DNA of 64,000 bases from Anaerorhabdus furcosa (GCF_900167375.1 NZ_FUWY01000002.1:124001-188000), one strand, 5' to 3'. Counted from the first letter of the stretch, positions 9,279-17,650 are shown. Notes: a model not told the origin generated them from the letters alone. Numbers and translations are program-made.

Positions 9279-9377
9279 AAAATAATTGGATTTTTAAGAA
9301 GTTCATCTTAATTAAAAGCATTTGACTTGTCTTGGTTAAAAAATTAAATAATCATTAAGATATATTTAGTTAATAAA

Positions 9378-9531
9378 TGTAACTGACCATCTAACGCATA
9401 ACATGCATGTTGTAAGTTGATTGAAGACATTGCTCCCTAAATAAATATCATTTTTGTTACCATAAATAACATACTTTAAGAATTAGTAAATAATTGGAAT
9501 TTCAGTTACATGTCTCACGTGGTCAGTTACA
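9378..9531. mobile_element. 154-bp MITE-like insertion with target duplication
   Basis: The segment begins with TGTAACTGACCA (9378-9389) and ends with its exact reverse complement (9520-9531). It is flanked by the direct 8-bp repeat TTAATAAA at 9370-9377 and 9532-9539. A third partial copy of the end sequence (TTCAGTTACA, 9501-9510) lies just inside the right end. It has no coding capacity, so it would need a transposase in trans. TG...CA ends, sub-terminal repeats and an 8-bp duplication fit IS21-like elements, but the family is an inference. It sits at the end of the decayed HTH gene copy. Confidence 0.8.
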
Positions 9532-9540
9532 TTAATAAAT

Positions 9541-9660
9541 AAATTTTACTCGTATATCCACTTCACTCTTGTTTATGAGAAATGCGCAGGATATACTTTT
9601 TATTTTTTAGCGCTTTGAACTCAATTCAAACTATCTTCTCTTCGAATTGACTTTTACATC
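9541..9660 (-). pseudogene. Decayed second copy of the HTH domain found at 10118-10330
   Basis: On the minus strand the frame reads FEEKIV*IEFKALKNKKYI, then LRISHKQE*SGYTSKIY. This aligns residue by residue with SERTVRKQLKILEQKKYI and FRITRKRKCNGYTSNTY in the gene at 10118-10468, but it has two in-frame stops. The underlying domain is a winged helix-turn-helix like those at the ends of replication or conjugation regulators. It ends where the MITE-like element is inserted. Confidence 0.7.
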
Positions 9661-9734
9661 AATTATTTAGTCTACATTTTTATAGGTTTGACTTCATAGA
9701 CCTTGTCAGTTATTATTACATTAAGGAAACCATT

Positions 9735-10121
9735 ATGAAAATAATTATATTTATTTTAGCAATCTCAAATATAGTTTTTACAAGTATACCCTATTGGGGT
9801 GCATTAAGTTCAATTAACGAACCAAATATCTATGGGAATTATGTTAGTTCAAACCCACTGTATATACTGGTAATTATTCTTTTTGTAGTAGGATTTTTTA
9901 TAAAAAATAATAGAAATTTTGGATTAGTATATTTAACAGCTTCTTCATTACTATTTGTATTAGAAATAATTGCAACATTGAATTGGTTATATTTGTATAG
10001 AATTGGGTATTGGAAAAGTTCAGTTTATTTTTCTTATCTACTTCCAGTGAGTATAATAGTAGTGTTGGTTACTTTAGTGATTATGATTTTGAGTATTCGA
10101 ACATCAAGGAATAAAGGTTAA
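9735..10121 (+). CDS. Hypothetical four-helix membrane protein
   Basis: This 128-residue protein has four hydrophobic segments (roughly 3-22, 42-58, 65-85 and 98-122) and no motif I recognise. AAGGAAA lies eight bases before the ATG. It is the only plus-strand gene in this part of the element. It converges on the CpaF/HTH chimera, and their 3' ends overlap by four bases. The function is unknown. Given its decayed surroundings it may be a passenger or immunity-type membrane protein, but nothing in the sequence shows this. Confidence 0.5.
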   Translation: MKIIIFILAISNIVFTSIPYWGALSSINEPNIYGNYVSSNPLYILVIILFVVGFFIKNNRNFGLVYLTASSLLFVLEIIATLNWLYLYRIGYWKSSVYFSYLLPVSIIVVLVTLVIMILSIRTSRNKG

Positions 10122-10468
10122 CTTGAATAGATACTTGATTCTGATTGAAACCATTTAATCATTCCAAAAAAATATGTATTACTAGTATATCCATTGCATT
10201 TTCGTTTTCGAGTAATGCGAAAGATATACTTTTTTTGTTCTAATATTTTGAGTTGTTTTCTCACTGTTCTTTCAGATAAATGAGTATCATTCGATATCCT
10301 TGAAACTTCAACTTCTGTGATTGTTTCCTTCAAAGTAAAAGTTCCTATTTTATTGGAGGTAACAACAATGTTCCCACTAGGATTACAAACCACATCGCGA
10401 ATATCTTCATGATCTAGAATACTTTGCAACATCCCTAGATTTATTCTCTGAAAAAGTTGTTCATTCAT
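10118..10468 (-). CDS. Chimera: CpaF/TadA N-terminus fused to a helix-turn-helix
   Basis: The 116-residue frame starts at ATG 10468 behind AAGGAG. It overlaps the CpaB-like gene by eight bases, the usual CpaB-CpaF arrangement. Residues 1-46 (ILDHEDIRDVVCNPSGNIVV) look like the very start of a Tad/type IV secretion ATPase. There is no Walker A or B. From about residue 47 the protein becomes a winged HTH (LSERTVRKQLKILEQKKYI). A free-standing decayed copy of that HTH lies at 9541-9660, so the fusion is best explained by a deletion that removed most of cpaF. It might still be translated, but not as an ATPase. Confidence 0.6.
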   Translation of the reverse strand: MNEQLFQRINLGMLQSILDHEDIRDVVCNPSGNIVVTSNKIGTFTLKETITEVEVSRISNDTHLSERTVRKQLKILEQKKYIFRITRKRKCNGYTSNTYFFGMIKWFQSESSIYSS

Positions 10469-11261
10469 CTTGAACTTCTCCTTCCATGATTGGATTGAGT
10501 TTAATATCAATTGTGCGTTGATAGATTGCATCTTTCATTCTCAATCCATCATAATAATTCTCAGGGTTTTCCACACTATGGAGGGCATCATAGGAAATAA
10601 CTGGAAATACTTCCCCAAAGACTTTGGCACGTCCAACTAAGTCAGCATCTTCATAGGATAGGGCAACAACGATATAAGTAAGTGAGTTCGTTGAACGATA
10701 TTCTTGTTCCTCAGAATCTTGTTCACTACAAATCGCAAGTACTTTTGCTTGTTTGACTAATTCGCCATAGATAACTTTTTCTTTTTCTCCTTCATTCTCA
10801 ACTCCTGTTCCACTGAAGAAGAGATCAACTTTATGTCCAACCCTTAGGGAATTCGAATAAGATGTCTTTTCATTCACTTCGAGTGTTGTTGCAATTTGTC
10901 CTTCTTCTAGTTCAAATAATCCTGCATCTTTCACATCACTCTTTTCAGCAAGAAGATCACCATAAAATGAAGACCCTTCAGCTAAAGCATTCCCATAATC
11001 AACAACTTGCCCAATCAAGGAATCTTTGTTTGTAATGACTCCCTCTGTAATAGAAGCACTTGGGAGTTCTTTCATGGCAATGTTGTCTTGTTTGAGGATT
11101 GTGCCTTCCTTGAGGCATGTTTTGGCAATCGGAATAGGTTGTAGGTCTATCGTAGATTTCAAGATTTGGTTAAAGCTGAGAAAACTCAACAAACCAAATA
11201 GCAGCACTAAGATGAATGTTGATAGTACCTTTTGTTTCTTCATTGTTTCTAGTAATTTCAT
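10461..11261 (-). CDS. CpaB/RcpC-like Flp pilus assembly protein with SAF domain
   Basis: The 266-residue protein has an N-terminal membrane anchor (about 11-30). A SAF domain (about 40-105) contains IPIAKTCLKEGTILKQDNI and GQVVDYGNALAEGSSFY. A second beta-rich region (about 118-225) has RVGHKVDLFF, as in RcpC/CpaB. Such proteins help build Tad/Flp pili at the cell envelope. A good ribosome site (AAAAGGAG) precedes the ATG. The neighbours are broken pieces of the same locus: a frameshifted small membrane gene, a frameshifted Flp-like pilin gene and a CpaF fragment. The protein may therefore be intact but without a working machine. Confidence 0.78.
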   Translation of the reverse strand: MKLLETMKKQKVLSTFILVLLFGLLSFLSFNQILKSTIDLQPIPIAKTCLKEGTILKQDNIAMKELPSASITEGVITNKDSLIGQVVDYGNALAEGSSFYGDLLAEKSDVKDAGLFELEEGQIATTLEVNEKTSYSNSLRVGHKVDLFFSGTGVENEGEKEKVIYGELVKQAKVLAICSEQDSEEQEYRSTNSLTYIVVALSYEDADLVGRAKVFGEVFPVISYDALHSVENPENYYDGLRMKDAIYQRTIDIKLNPIMEGEVQDE

Positions 11262-11263
11262 TG

Positions 11264-11658
11264 TTACTCCTTTTCTATGGGATCATCAACGATGATAAGA
11301 TAGAAATAGTCGACAATGCATTCTGTTTCAAGCATTAAATAGGAACTATATCCTTTTACTCGAACATCTATGGCTGGGGGTTACCAACAGCTTCAATCTC
11401 ATAGGTTAAGTTAAGATCCTTATTTTTATTAAAATTGTCAAACCATAACTCCATGGCTTTCTCTTTATCCATGGATAACTTATGGTTAACGATCAGATCA
11501 CCGATATTAATTGAATCTTGGAGAGCAGATAACTGAGTGGTACGTGTTGCATTATAGACATCATCATCCATCATGATTTTCTTGTTATAATCAGCACCAC
11601 TGAATATCACCAAGACAAAAAAGATAAGTAATCCATAAAATGCAATTGCACCACTCAT
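11264..11658 (-). pseudogene. Frameshifted small Tad-locus membrane protein
   Basis: ATG 11658 follows GGAGGT. The first 96 codons give one N-terminal membrane helix and a soluble part ending LTYEIEAVGNPQP at a stop. One base out of frame, the reading continues as AIDVRVKGYSSYLMLETE and LIIVDDPIEKE to a stop at 11264, just before the CpaB-like start. The shift falls at a run of five G (11376-11380 region), a likely one-base slip. I read the original product as about 130 residues with a TadE-like layout (N-terminal helix, then soluble domain). A sequencing error at the run is possible. Confidence 0.6.
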
Positions 11659-11672
11659 TCTTTACCTCCTGT

Positions 11673-11803
11673 TTACGCTAATAATCCATTGAAACTGTCT
11701 AAGATGCCTTGTGTTAATTGAGCCATAAAGTCTCCTTTAGCAAATGCTAAGAAAAAGCAATAACAACAATGACTAGTCCGTATTCTTCGAAAAATGCCTT
11801 CAT
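11673..11803 (-). pseudogene. Frameshifted Flp-type prepilin-like peptide
   Basis: ATG 11803 sits behind a very strong AAGGAGGTG site. The first frame gives MKAFFEEYGLVIVVIAFS and stops. Skipping two bases in the T-run (11752-11756) restores a frame reading LAFAKGDFMAQLTQGILDSF and then NGLLA. The E-Y-G-L followed by a hydrophobic stretch is the hallmark of Flp pilins. The repaired peptide would be about 42 residues. The second frame also has its own AAAGGAG and ATG (17 residues), so two tiny peptides might be made instead. It is first in the broken Tad operon. Confidence 0.5.
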
Positions 11804-12171
11804 TCACTTTCACCTCCTTCTTGTGTGGTTTGCGTATTGATCAACAACAACGCAAAAAAAGTAACGACGTAGTTCTCTTTGTCATTCCTTCTTTTCTGTT
11901 ATTAATTTTATATTTTATTTAGGGTACTGGCTGTAACAATTTGGGGCTAATTCTTCACTTATCATACTAATCATTGTAAAAGCAAATGCAAATTTTAGAG
12001 ATACTTTACTGATAGATTCATCTTTTCACTGTAAAGACTCAAGATTTCAATAAATTTTGATTGCTTACTCGAAGAATTTTTACCATTAATTTTTTTCCGT
12101 ATTCTTTACCTCTTTATTTAGTAATTAGCATTAAATAAGAATAATTCTAAATCAGAATATAATTTAAAAAT
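11804..12171. other. Non-coding AT-rich stretch upstream of the Tad remnant
   Basis: I see no open frame of note and no clear terminator. The part next to 11803 should hold the minus-strand promoter of the Tad remnant, but no convincing -35/-10 pair stands out. The rest is AT-rich spacer. Confidence 0.4.
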
Positions 12172-12633
12172 TTATACTTTATGATTAATGCAATCATGCT
12201 GTATAGATTGTAAAATCTCATATATTTTTCTCAATGAATCTTCCATGTTGTGAGTTAGCTGATCAGAATGCCCTGTTTTGTGTAGTGTATCAAGTATAAC
12301 TTGCATTTTCTCATGTTCATTTATTAATTTTTGCATTTTAACAGAAAATTTTTCAAATAGCTTTTGATTTTGCTGATAATAATAGAATACAGCACAATAA
12401 TCTTCGACAAAATTATTTACAGCATTTACTTGACTTATATCATTACCTGAGGTTTGTAATACCTTCATAAAGGATGAAAGTGCACAATCTATTTTTCTCT
12501 GCAATTCTGACACATAAATACGCCTCTCTCTAGCAATCTGTTGTTTTCTCTCAAACATTTTTTGCAATACAAGAACAACAATTCCATTACATAGAATCGG
12601 AGTAAATAATAGTATCCAATCTTTTGTATTCAT
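12172..12633 (-). CDS. Hypothetical membrane-anchored coiled-coil protein
   Basis: The 153-residue protein has one N-terminal membrane helix (about 7-24) and then a helical, charged body with repeated Gln, Lys and Glu (ERKQQIARERRIY, EHEKMQVILDTLHKTGHSDQ). AAGGAGAT precedes the ATG. No family is recognised. Small anchor-plus-helix proteins of this build are common in phage and plasmid cargo, but that is only context. About 340 bases of empty AT-rich DNA separate it from the next gene on the same strand, so it is probably transcribed alone. Confidence 0.55.
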   Translation of the reverse strand: MNTKDWILLFTPILCNGIVVLVLQKMFERKQQIARERRIYVSELQRKIDCALSSFMKVLQTSGNDISQVNAVNNFVEDYCAVFYYYQQNQKLFEKFSVKMQKLINEHEKMQVILDTLHKTGHSDQLTHNMEDSLRKIYEILQSIQHDCINHKV

Positions 12634-12982
12634 GAATATCTCCTTATAGTATACAAATGAATCATATAATAAAATTTAAAATTGAAAAGTTAAATTGATT
12701 TTATGTTACTATTTAATTTTTATCATCTTAATTGTTATTGCAATTGAATAAGTAGACTTTTTATTGTCCACTTTTATGCTACTAGTTCAATTTATACCTT
12801 CCTTATTAGTCTAATTATTTAGGAGTACTTCAAATTTTACCATTTTTTCTATTTATTGACTTTATATTTCGAATCAAATAATTGCAAAATTATACCGAAT
12901 AAAGTAGAATAATACAATTTTATATAGTATAAAATGAACAATGAGTTGTAACAATAGCACAAAATTTTAATATGAACTACAA
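12634..12982. other. Non-coding AT-rich gap
   Basis: No open frame, tRNA or clear hairpin terminator is visible. Composition is strongly A+T, as in the rest of the 12-20.7 kb cargo. Confidence 0.5.
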
Positions 12983-13918
12983 TTAAAATCTAACATTCAT
13001 TGAAGAGTTCACAAATTTAATATTTTCATAAACTGATGTGGCAAGAAATCTTCTGAAGCTCTCTCTAGCCAACACAATTTCTATCATTGGTGCAAATGTA
13101 ATTTGCTTAAACATCAACTCTTTTTCATTTAAACCAAAGAACCATGTAATAAATGGTGTGATAATTCCACTTTTCCCTACTCGATAATCTAAATTAAAAC
13201 AATTATTTCCATCGAATTTCTCAGGGATTTTCAATACAAATCTATATTCTTTTTCGCTTGAAAATGCTGGGTTTTTAAAAAAAAGTTTCTTTATGTTTAT
13301 GAATTCCTCTATACCTTCTACAAAGTCATTAATCAATCTTCTATCTTCCTTATTTTCATCAAGTAATTCAGTGGACTTATCAAGGTTTTGAAATAGTTCA
13401 TTAAGTTTATTGAAAATTATTTTTCTTTGTTCCAACTCATCATATACAACCTTATCTGAAAGAAGTTCAATATCTAAATTTTGGGAGGAGTTTTCAAAAC
13501 ATTTTTTTAAAGTCGCAATCTCGATTCCTAAATTATAGCCATAGTATGAATTGTTTTTAATATAATAGCTCCACATACTTGAACTATCAAAGTCACTAGA
13601 TGCACATAATACATAGTAACGATATTTCTTGATTGAAAATTCATTATCACCATTTTTGTTCTCTCCAAAAAATAACCGATCTTCTCCAAATCTACTTTGA
13701 AATATTTGGTTTACAAATTTAGGAATCGATATTTCTTCACTTCTATTTCTAAGAATTCTGCAATACTCTTCCTTAAATAAGCGTTCTATATATGAAATTT
13801 CACCTGAGTCATTCAAATATTGGCAATCGGTAAATCTTAATGATTTACTTTTCAGAATTTGATATACTCCTTCTGGTGATGTATAGTGATATACAGTTTC
13901 CGTATTTATATTCTTCAT
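12983..13918 (-). CDS. DUF2971 family protein
   Basis: The 311-residue protein starts VYHYTSPEGVYQILKSKSLR and FTDCQYLNDSGEI, the typical DUF2971 opening (YHYT, then a D-x-x-x-L-N-D motif). Later family marks are CASSDFDSSSMWSYYI and FSSEKEYRFVLKIP. DUF2971 proteins have no proven reaction. The conserved Tyr, Asp, Ser-x-x-W-x-x-Y and E-x-R-F residues recall ADP-ribosyltransferase-like folds, and the family is frequent in phage-defence regions. AGGGAGA precedes the ATG. It is followed after about 200 bases by the DUF4145-like gene on the same strand. Defence or cargo use is an inference from location. Confidence 0.75.
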   Translation of the reverse strand: MKNINTETVYHYTSPEGVYQILKSKSLRFTDCQYLNDSGEISYIERLFKEEYCRILRNRSEEISIPKFVNQIFQSRFGEDRLFFGENKNGDNEFSIKKYRYYVLCASSDFDSSSMWSYYIKNNSYYGYNLGIEIATLKKCFENSSQNLDIELLSDKVVYDELEQRKIIFNKLNELFQNLDKSTELLDENKEDRRLINDFVEGIEEFINIKKLFFKNPAFSSEKEYRFVLKIPEKFDGNNCFNLDYRVGKSGIITPFITWFFGLNEKELMFKQITFAPMIEIVLARESFRRFLATSVYENIKFVNSSMNVRF

Positions 13919-14124
13919 AAGTTCTCCCTACTAATCCTTAGATAGTAATTAATTATTTTTTATTCATCAATATTTTAAAGAAAATAAAAATATGAAATAA
14001 GTACAAATTTTCTGATTTTGCATGCCATTAATTGGAAAACCATTTAAACCTATAATAAATGTTAATAAAAATAATAAAACTTTTCGGGTTTAATATTTTG
14101 CCAACAAACTGAAGCGGGTAAAAC

Positions 14125-15072
14125 TTACTCTTTTATTGCTGATTTGTACATTAACTCTTCAATCAATACTCGAAAATGTAAAATGTTAGTTCGAATATCA
14201 GGCTCAGTACAATTGTACCATATTTTATGTGCAGAAAAATTACCAAGAGTTTTATACTTTTCCATATCTTTTTTACTGCTTGCTGATAGATTAATTATTT
14301 TGCTATTTTGAGCATTTTTGATTATTTTATCGAGAACAATATGACAAGTTCCATCTTGGTTTAGTATCTCATTTTCAATATCAAACTTTTGGAATGTCAA
14401 AATCAATAATATTTCCAATAATCTTCTCATCATTACTGCAGTACAATCAAAAAGATTATTATCGAAACTACAGTTTATTTGCTTACAAACTTTTGCAATA
14501 TATGTTGGACAATTTTCAAACAACGTAGTTGGTAAAATGCAATCAGTATAATTTACCTCTGTTTCATTTCTCTTGTTGTCCCAGTTATTTATTTCTTGTT
14601 CCCACTGTTCCATTCTTTGGAACCAATCAGACCAATTTCTACATTCTTGAATCATTGGGATTAATTCTGAATCAAAATCTCTAATTAAATCTAATTCAGT
14701 GTAGTCCTTTTCTTTTAATGACTTGATATATCTATTCAAGAGTGAACGAGCAATATTTTGATCGTAGTAATTAAAATTAGTTTTAACAATGTTTAACACA
14801 TGTCTTACTTTTGCTTCAACTGGAGACAAATTTTTGTTATAAGCTATTCCACCGATTTTATTTATAAAGTTTTCAACGGAATCTTTTGTAATTTTTCCAT
14901 TAGCATCATATCTGATATAATTAGAAAAACTTGTATCTACACATTCTATAATTAAATCAGTTCCATAATCAGTTTCAAATTTCTTTAATGAAGATTTTCC
15001 TTTTTCGTTTAATGTGTATGGTCTGATTTTTTCTTCAACATAACATATTAAATCGATCTTTTTTTTAGCCAT
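14125..15072 (-). CDS. Hypothetical protein with DUF4145/HEPN-like C-terminus
   Basis: The 315-residue protein is helical throughout. The N-terminal half is unassigned. The C-terminal half has TAVMMRRLLEILLILTF and, later, TLGNFSAHKIWYN. An R-R-L-L-E helix followed by a G-N-x-x-A-H motif is the pattern of DUF4145 proteins, a HEPN-type fold seen beside restriction and defence genes. The His of SAHK and the Arg pair could form the HEPN active site, though the strict R-x4-H spacing is not present, so nuclease activity is uncertain. CGGAGG precedes the ATG. A 30-bp palindrome lies about 100 bases upstream of its start. Confidence 0.55.
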   Translation of the reverse strand: MAKKKIDLICYVEEKIRPYTLNEKGKSSLKKFETDYGTDLIIECVDTSFSNYIRYDANGKITKDSVENFINKIGGIAYNKNLSPVEAKVRHVLNIVKTNFNYYDQNIARSLLNRYIKSLKEKDYTELDLIRDFDSELIPMIQECRNWSDWFQRMEQWEQEINNWDNKRNETEVNYTDCILPTTLFENCPTYIAKVCKQINCSFDNNLFDCTAVMMRRLLEILLILTFQKFDIENEILNQDGTCHIVLDKIIKNAQNSKIINLSASSKKDMEKYKTLGNFSAHKIWYNCTEPDIRTNILHFRVLIEELMYKSAIKE

Positions 15073-15170
15073 AATACCTCCGAAAAGTATATGAGAAGCT
15101 TAGTAATGTAATATTTTCTATTTATAAATTCTATCATATTACAAAGATATTTTAAAAGAATAATTAATTA

Positions 15171-15200
15171 AGCAAATATATATACGTATATATATTTGCT
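15171..15200. repeat. 30-bp perfect palindrome upstream of the DUF4145-like gene
   Basis: AGCAAATATATATAC (15171-15185) is followed directly by its exact reverse complement. It lies 98 bases upstream of the minus-strand start at 15072. It could be an operator or a cruciform-forming site; no regulator is known for it. Confidence 0.7.
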
Positions 15201-15406
15201 TTCAAAGACACAACTTATTGATTAGCAATAAATAGGGATTATCCTAAAATTTTATTAAAAGTCTATTTATTATTTTATTATATTGAACTATTAATAAACA
15301 TAGCGGTTAAGTCTGTTATACATTATAAGTTCACAATCTTAGTTTGTGTTTACAATATACTTTTTCATAGTCTTAATTCATTACATCAATTTGTATCAGG
15401 CGAATA

Positions 15407-16117
15407 TCACTGATATAATACAAGATTTGTTACTATATAACTCGATTCATAGAATGCAGTAGAATCAGTCGGACACAATATTTTAAGAAATTTTCCATAA
15501 TTCAATTCTATATCAAAATCTATCGGATCTGTGCGCATATCTATATCTGGTGATGTGTATATTAGTTCATCATCTATAAATATTGTAATCTTTCCTGACG
15601 ATTCAGTTGTTCCATCATAAAAAGCAATCGTTCCTGTAAGTCTTGAATAACTATTATTTAGATTATATTCAAGAGGCTCAGCATTATATCTATATTTTGA
15701 TGGTTCTATGGGATCTACAGTTCTTTTTCCCAGCACAGCACAAAGTTCAAACGTGTTTCCTAACTTATCTTCACAAGATGTTTTGATTTCTGTATTACCA
15801 CTACTAATAACAAAAGGTTCTAAACTAAGTAATCTCTTAATATAAGGTGTAGGAATAGGAGATGACACTTCTATTGGATTAGTAGTTGGTATAGAGGTAG
15901 TGCTCACAATAGGCGGATTGGTAGACTCAAAATTGATATCATCATCAACTTTATCATTTAGTCTCGTTACAAGGCTTAATAACACATATATTACTAGACA
16001 TACTACTGAAATTATTAGCAATTTCTTTTTTGATTTTTTGGACATCAAAGAAGCAAAAAATGTAACAATTGTGATAGCTATTGAAATATCAGAAAGTAAT
16101 GTTCTCAAAAAATTCAT
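15407..16117 (-). CDS. Membrane-anchored protein with NPCBM-like domain
   Basis: The 236-residue protein has two hydrophobic segments at the N-terminus (about 8-24 and 31-50), then a Ser/Thr/Pro-rich linker (about 62-90). The C-terminal beta domain contains NNSYSRLTGTIAFYDGT, ITIFIDDELIYTSP and DFDIELNYGKFLKILC. The layout matches NPCBM, a putative carbohydrate-binding module usually found on secreted glycosidases. Here it stands alone on a membrane anchor. AAAGGGGAT precedes the ATG. The role is unknown; binding of a wall or surface glycan is the family-based guess. Confidence 0.65.
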   Translation of the reverse strand: MNFLRTLLSDISIAITIVTFFASLMSKKSKKKLLIISVVCLVIYVLLSLVTRLNDKVDDDINFESTNPPIVSTTSIPTTNPIEVSSPIPTPYIKRLLSLEPFVISSGNTEIKTSCEDKLGNTFELCAVLGKRTVDPIEPSKYRYNAEPLEYNLNNSYSRLTGTIAFYDGTTESSGKITIFIDDELIYTSPDIDMRTDPIDFDIELNYGKFLKILCPTDSTAFYESSYIVTNLVLYQ

Positions 16118-16850
16118 AATTATCCCCTTTATTATATGAACTAATTATAACAATTCAAACAGCAATTTAAAAGAATATATAAAACTAGTCTCATCAGTAT
16201 TATGTGTAATTAATAGACTTATATTTTATTTTTATAGTATTTTTTGATAATACTATATGTATTCTTTATTAATTTAATTACATATAAAGTATCCATCTAA
16301 TTGAGTTCATGAGTTTTAAATCACTTACTATTCCTTATTTATCATTGAGCACAGTTTGTCACTAAATATTTATAATCAAATATCCATTCCTTGATGAAAA
16401 CATGTTCTAACTAAAAAATCAGCATAATCTTAATTGTATTAACAATTATCTTATTGTGATGTTTTCCTAATTTTTGAATTTCAATTCTTACTTCATTAGC
16501 GATGCCATTGCTATCAGAACACAGATTTCCTTTTCCATTAATTTTTTATTTAAACTCTCAATAACTGAGTAAAATTTATCAAACTATCTTCTGTTGTATG
16601 CAAAATCAGAAATAGATCTCATTCTTCTCTATTTCTTCTAAATGTTTTAAATTGGAATATAGTAGAATTAATATTTTTTATGAAGTTTATTTCTTTTTTC
16701 TTTAATCTACCTTCATATTTATTTTCCATAAAATAAATAATTAGTTTATCAATAACAAAAACTATCTGTTCATATGACATTTTAATGTTTAACATTAAAA
16801 AATTCTACTATAAGTAGAATTTTAGAGCTTATTTACATTCTCTTTCGTTG
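16118..16850. other. Long AT-rich region without a supported gene
   Basis: About 730 bases without a convincing frame. On the minus strand between 16781 and 16619 short frames read MSYEQIVFVIDKLI and, one frame over, NKYEGRLKKKEINFIKNI. This looks like a gene broken by frameshifts, but it is too short to assign. Confidence 0.4.
16799..16823. repeat. Perfect hairpin beside the small toxin-like gene
   Basis: AAAATTCTACT (16799-16809) and AGTAGAATTTT (16813-16823) form an 11-bp stem with a three-base loop. It lies about 33 bases beyond the stop codon of the minus-strand small gene at 16856. It could serve as that gene's terminator, with U-rich arms on both strands. Confidence 0.55.
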
Positions 16851-16855
16851 GAGTT

Positions 16856-17014
16856 TCACCAACTCATCAGTAAGCTGAGCTTAGAGAAGGAGGTTGCTAG
16901 TAAAGAAGCTAGTTTTGTATATAAATTAATTAAAGTATAAATATTTAGATTCATAAAATCACTCTCCTCATCAACGTAAAAAATCATTATTGACAAGAAA
17001 ATGCCTGTCATCAT
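16856..17014 (-). CDS. Small hydrophobic protein, possible type I toxin
   Basis: A minus-strand frame encodes a membrane segment (TGIFLSIMIFYVDEES) and a second hydrophobic helix (IYTLINLYTKLASLLA). Three things suggest a real gene. A promoter is present (TTTACA at 17093-17098, TATAAT at 17071-17076, 16-base spacer). A GGAGG site lies at 17031-17035. A hairpin follows the stop. The start is uncertain: ATG 17014 is 16 bases from GGAGG, and ATG 16954 has its own GAGGAG and would give 32 residues (MNLNIYTLINLY onward). The mRNA's GGAGGTTGCT near its 5' end is exactly complementary to AGCAACCTCC at 16898-16889 near its 3' end, a feature of type I toxin mRNAs. No antisense RNA promoter was confirmed. 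Confidence 0.35.
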   Translation of the reverse strand: MMTGIFLSIMIFYVDEESDFMNLNIYTLINLYTKLASLLATSFSKLSLLMSW

Positions 17015-17213
17015 CAGAACCAGTAAGCAACCTCCGGTTAACAAATTAAAAAATTTGTTTCGACACTATAATTATAATCATTTCTCTAGAAATGTAAAGT
17101 TTATAACATTTTCTTATAGATTATCAAGTTAAATTGGACAGTGAAAGAAAACATAAATGAAATATAATGGAAATAAGAGATGATTTGTGATGGTCTTGAA
17201 AGGAGGTCATTTT

Positions 17214-17650
17214 ATGACTGGCACAAATAAACATTTAACTTACGATGATCGTCTTCAACTGTTATCTTTTGTTTCTAAGAATTATAGTATGTGTAAGATT
17301 GGAATGATTTTAGGTAAATCACCTTCTTCTGTTTCTCGCGAATTAAAAATCAATCGTTATCGTAAACGGGTCAATGACAATGATACCTTATGTACGCATG
17401 CTCGTACTTGTCCAAGTATTAAACGCGGTTGCAGTCAAACCTGTAAGCTTTATTAACTTGAACCTTGCCCTCGTTTATTAAAAGTACCTTGGATTTGTTT
17501 GGGTTGTTCTCGTTATACCACCTGTCACAAGAGTAAAATTCTTTATGATCCTAAAAAGACTCAACTCCGTTATGAAGACGTCTTACATACTTCTCGCTTA
17601 GGTCACTCTGTTTCTCAAGACGGACTCCACTTTAGAAACTTATCTTAATC
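17214..17650 (+). pseudogene. IS30-family transposase remnant
   Basis: ATG 17214 follows AAAGGAGG. The frame reads HLTYDDRLQLLSF, then the HTH KIGMILGKSPSSVSRELKIN and a Cys-rich part, as in IS30 transposases. It hits TAA at 17454, but the same frame continues past it with CLGCSRYTTCHKSKILYDP and LGHSVSQDGLHFRNL before ending near 17650. The DDE catalytic region is absent. The bases after it (about 17655-17720) include GTGCATGTAGGGGTT, which resembles the right end of IS30 elements. An internal deletion of a full copy is therefore likely. Confidence 0.75.

Noticed and set aside
16200-16850. Possible CRISPR-like or tandem repeat region in the AT-rich gap
   Set aside because: I looked for evenly spaced repeats here and in the other gaps and found only single hairpins; there are no cas genes in the window.
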